Shown: piece after piece, positions 63,346 through 64,000 of the stretch
Numbering within the stretch: the stretch's first letter is position 1
How the letters are laid out: each line of letters opens with the position of its first letter
DNA from: Parastagonospora avenae f. sp. tritici 18332-5
Lineage: Eukaryota; Ascomycota; Dothideomycetes; Pleosporales; Phaeosphaeriaceae
DNA length: 64,000 nt
Direction: 5' to 3'
Assembly: GCA_022559985.1 (NCBI GenBank)
Contig: JAFJTR010000043.1
Location: 62,001-126,000 of the forward strand
The notes under the pieces: generated by a model
Seen by the model: the letters and a program-made list of their open reading frames with translations, nothing else
Told to the model about the DNA's origin: nothing
Databases searched by the model: none
Program-made: the position numbers and the translations under genes

Positions 63346-64000
63346 TCATCGCTGACCACCGCCTCCGAGTGCGCGGAGGATGTCGTGGAGAGACTGTGCG
63401 CTCTGATCTGGTTGCTGCTGCGGTTGTGCAGGTGGTTGCTGAGGCTGGGCATACTGCTGGTATGCAGCCGGGTAGGCATACTGGGGTGGGGGTTGCGCCT
63501 GAGGTTGAGGGGGTGGAGGGGGAGGTGCTGCGGCCTGGGGTTGTTGCTGCTGTTGCATCGTTTGAACGACCTGCAGCCATTGTGCCCATGCAGCCCAGTT
63601 CGCTTGCTGCTGCGGTGCTGCTTGCTGTACTGGTGGTGGTGCTGGAGCCAGAGCTTGGGCATAGGGCATGGGTGCCGCGTATGAGGCTGCAACTGGAGGA
63701 GGTGGTGGCGCATATGCAGCCGCCGGCTGTGGTGAGTTGGAGTACTGCGGAGGCCAGCCTGCTGCGCTGTTGTTGGCATACGAGTTAGCATTCGACGGAG
63801 CTGGAGCTGGAGGTGCTGGTGAGGCATGTTGCTGTGACTGTTGACGCTGCTGCTGCTGCTGTTGTTGCTGTTGTTGTTGCTGTTGTTGTTGCTGTTGTTG
63901 TTGCTGTTGTTGTTGCTGTTGTTGTTGCTGTTGTTGTTGCTGTTGCTGTTCGCGCTCTTTCTCCTTCTTCTCGCGTAAGCGCTGCTTTCGGTTCTTGTTC
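63346..64000 (-). CDS. Poly-Gln/Pro-rich protein, C-terminal part (partial)
   Basis: The frame is open from the right edge to the stop at 63346. It enters with a basic charged helix (NKNRKQRLREKKEKERE), then 34 consecutive Gln codons (63847-63948) written as a CAG-CAA-CAA-CAA 12-bp repeat. Pro/Ala/Tyr/Gln-rich low complexity follows (e.g. WPPQYSNSPQPAAAYAPPPP), with a short Trp-rich patch ANWAAWAQWLQVV and the end SLHDILRALGGGGQR. Composition resembles the C-terminal tails of fungal RNA-binding or transcription-associated proteins, but the domain that would name it lies outside the window. Confidence 0.7.
   Translation of the reverse strand, partial: NKNRKQRLREKKEKEREQQQQQQQQQQQQQQQQQQQQQQQQQQQQQQQQQQRQQSQQHASPAPPAPAPSNANSYANNSAAGWPPQYSNSPQPAAAYAPPPPPVAASYAAPMPYAQALAPAPPPVQQAAPQQQANWAAWAQWLQVVQTMQQQQQPQAAAPPPPPPQPQAQPPPQYAYPAAYQQYAQPQQPPAQPQQQPDQSAQSLHDILRALGGGGQR
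63847..63948 (-). repeat. Poly-Gln coding repeat (34 codons)
   Basis: Interrupted CAG/CAA tract, mostly a 12-bp CAGCAACAACAA period, in frame with the partial gene. Mixed codons suggest length is kept by selection or unit duplication rather than simple trinucleotide slippage. Confidence 0.85.

Noticed and set aside
1..64000. CRISPR arrays, operons, ribosome-binding sites
   Set aside because: Eukaryotic (fungal) sequence with spliceosomal introns; no direct-repeat/spacer array seen.

Overview
The window is nuclear DNA of a filamentous ascomycete (Pezizomycotina), most likely a dothideomycete. The evidence is short 45-75 bp GT-AG introns with CTAAC-type branch sites, a fungal-type phytochrome, a Ras-associating/LRR/PP2C/cyclase adenylate cyclase, a dispersed 5S rRNA gene of the Neurospora type, Fot1/pogo transposons and NACHT (STAND/NLR) genes. 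The species cannot be fixed from the sequence alone.

Layout. 1-5 kb: the 3' end of an ankyrin gene, a hypothetical gene and a decayed 2EXR gene. 5.7-8 kb: a phytochrome truncated inside its histidine-kinase domain. 8.8-17.5 kb: three members of an unnamed paralogous family (one reads intact, one lacks its 3' reading frame, one is frameshifted), a GPI-anchored wall protein, a SET-domain protein and a small Myb/SANT-like protein. 19-24.7 kb: a conserved hypothetical gene and a Rad5/HLTF-like SNF2 helicase with a RING-like insert.

24.9-45.3 kb is a TE-rich, fast-evolving compartment. It holds two pogo/Fot1 elements with recognisable TIRs, a third heavily mutated copy, a solo LTR with perfect target duplication, two NACHT NLR genes (one ending in two C2H2 fingers and a Zn2Cys6 cluster, one with near-identical ankyrin repeats), a secreted cysteine-containing effector candidate, a 5S rRNA gene and an SDR pseudogene. 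Each of the two better-preserved pogo elements lies less than 200 bp upstream of an NLR start codon.

45.3-50.6 kb: a decaying set made of an AflR-like Zn2Cys6 regulator (frameshift), a monocarboxylate-type MFS transporter (two nonsense codons) and an intact SDR. 50.6-55.2 kb has no recognisable protein gene but carries a quasi-periodic (~270 bp) series of six TATA/pyrimidine-tract modules on the minus strand. 55.3-61.7 kb is adenylate cyclase, the core cAMP enzyme. The right edge holds the 3' part of a poly-Q gene.

A theme is decay by C:G to T:A changes at CpA/TpG. At least five in-frame TAG/TAA codons in otherwise readable genes fit this, as expected from RIP or its leakage near transposons.
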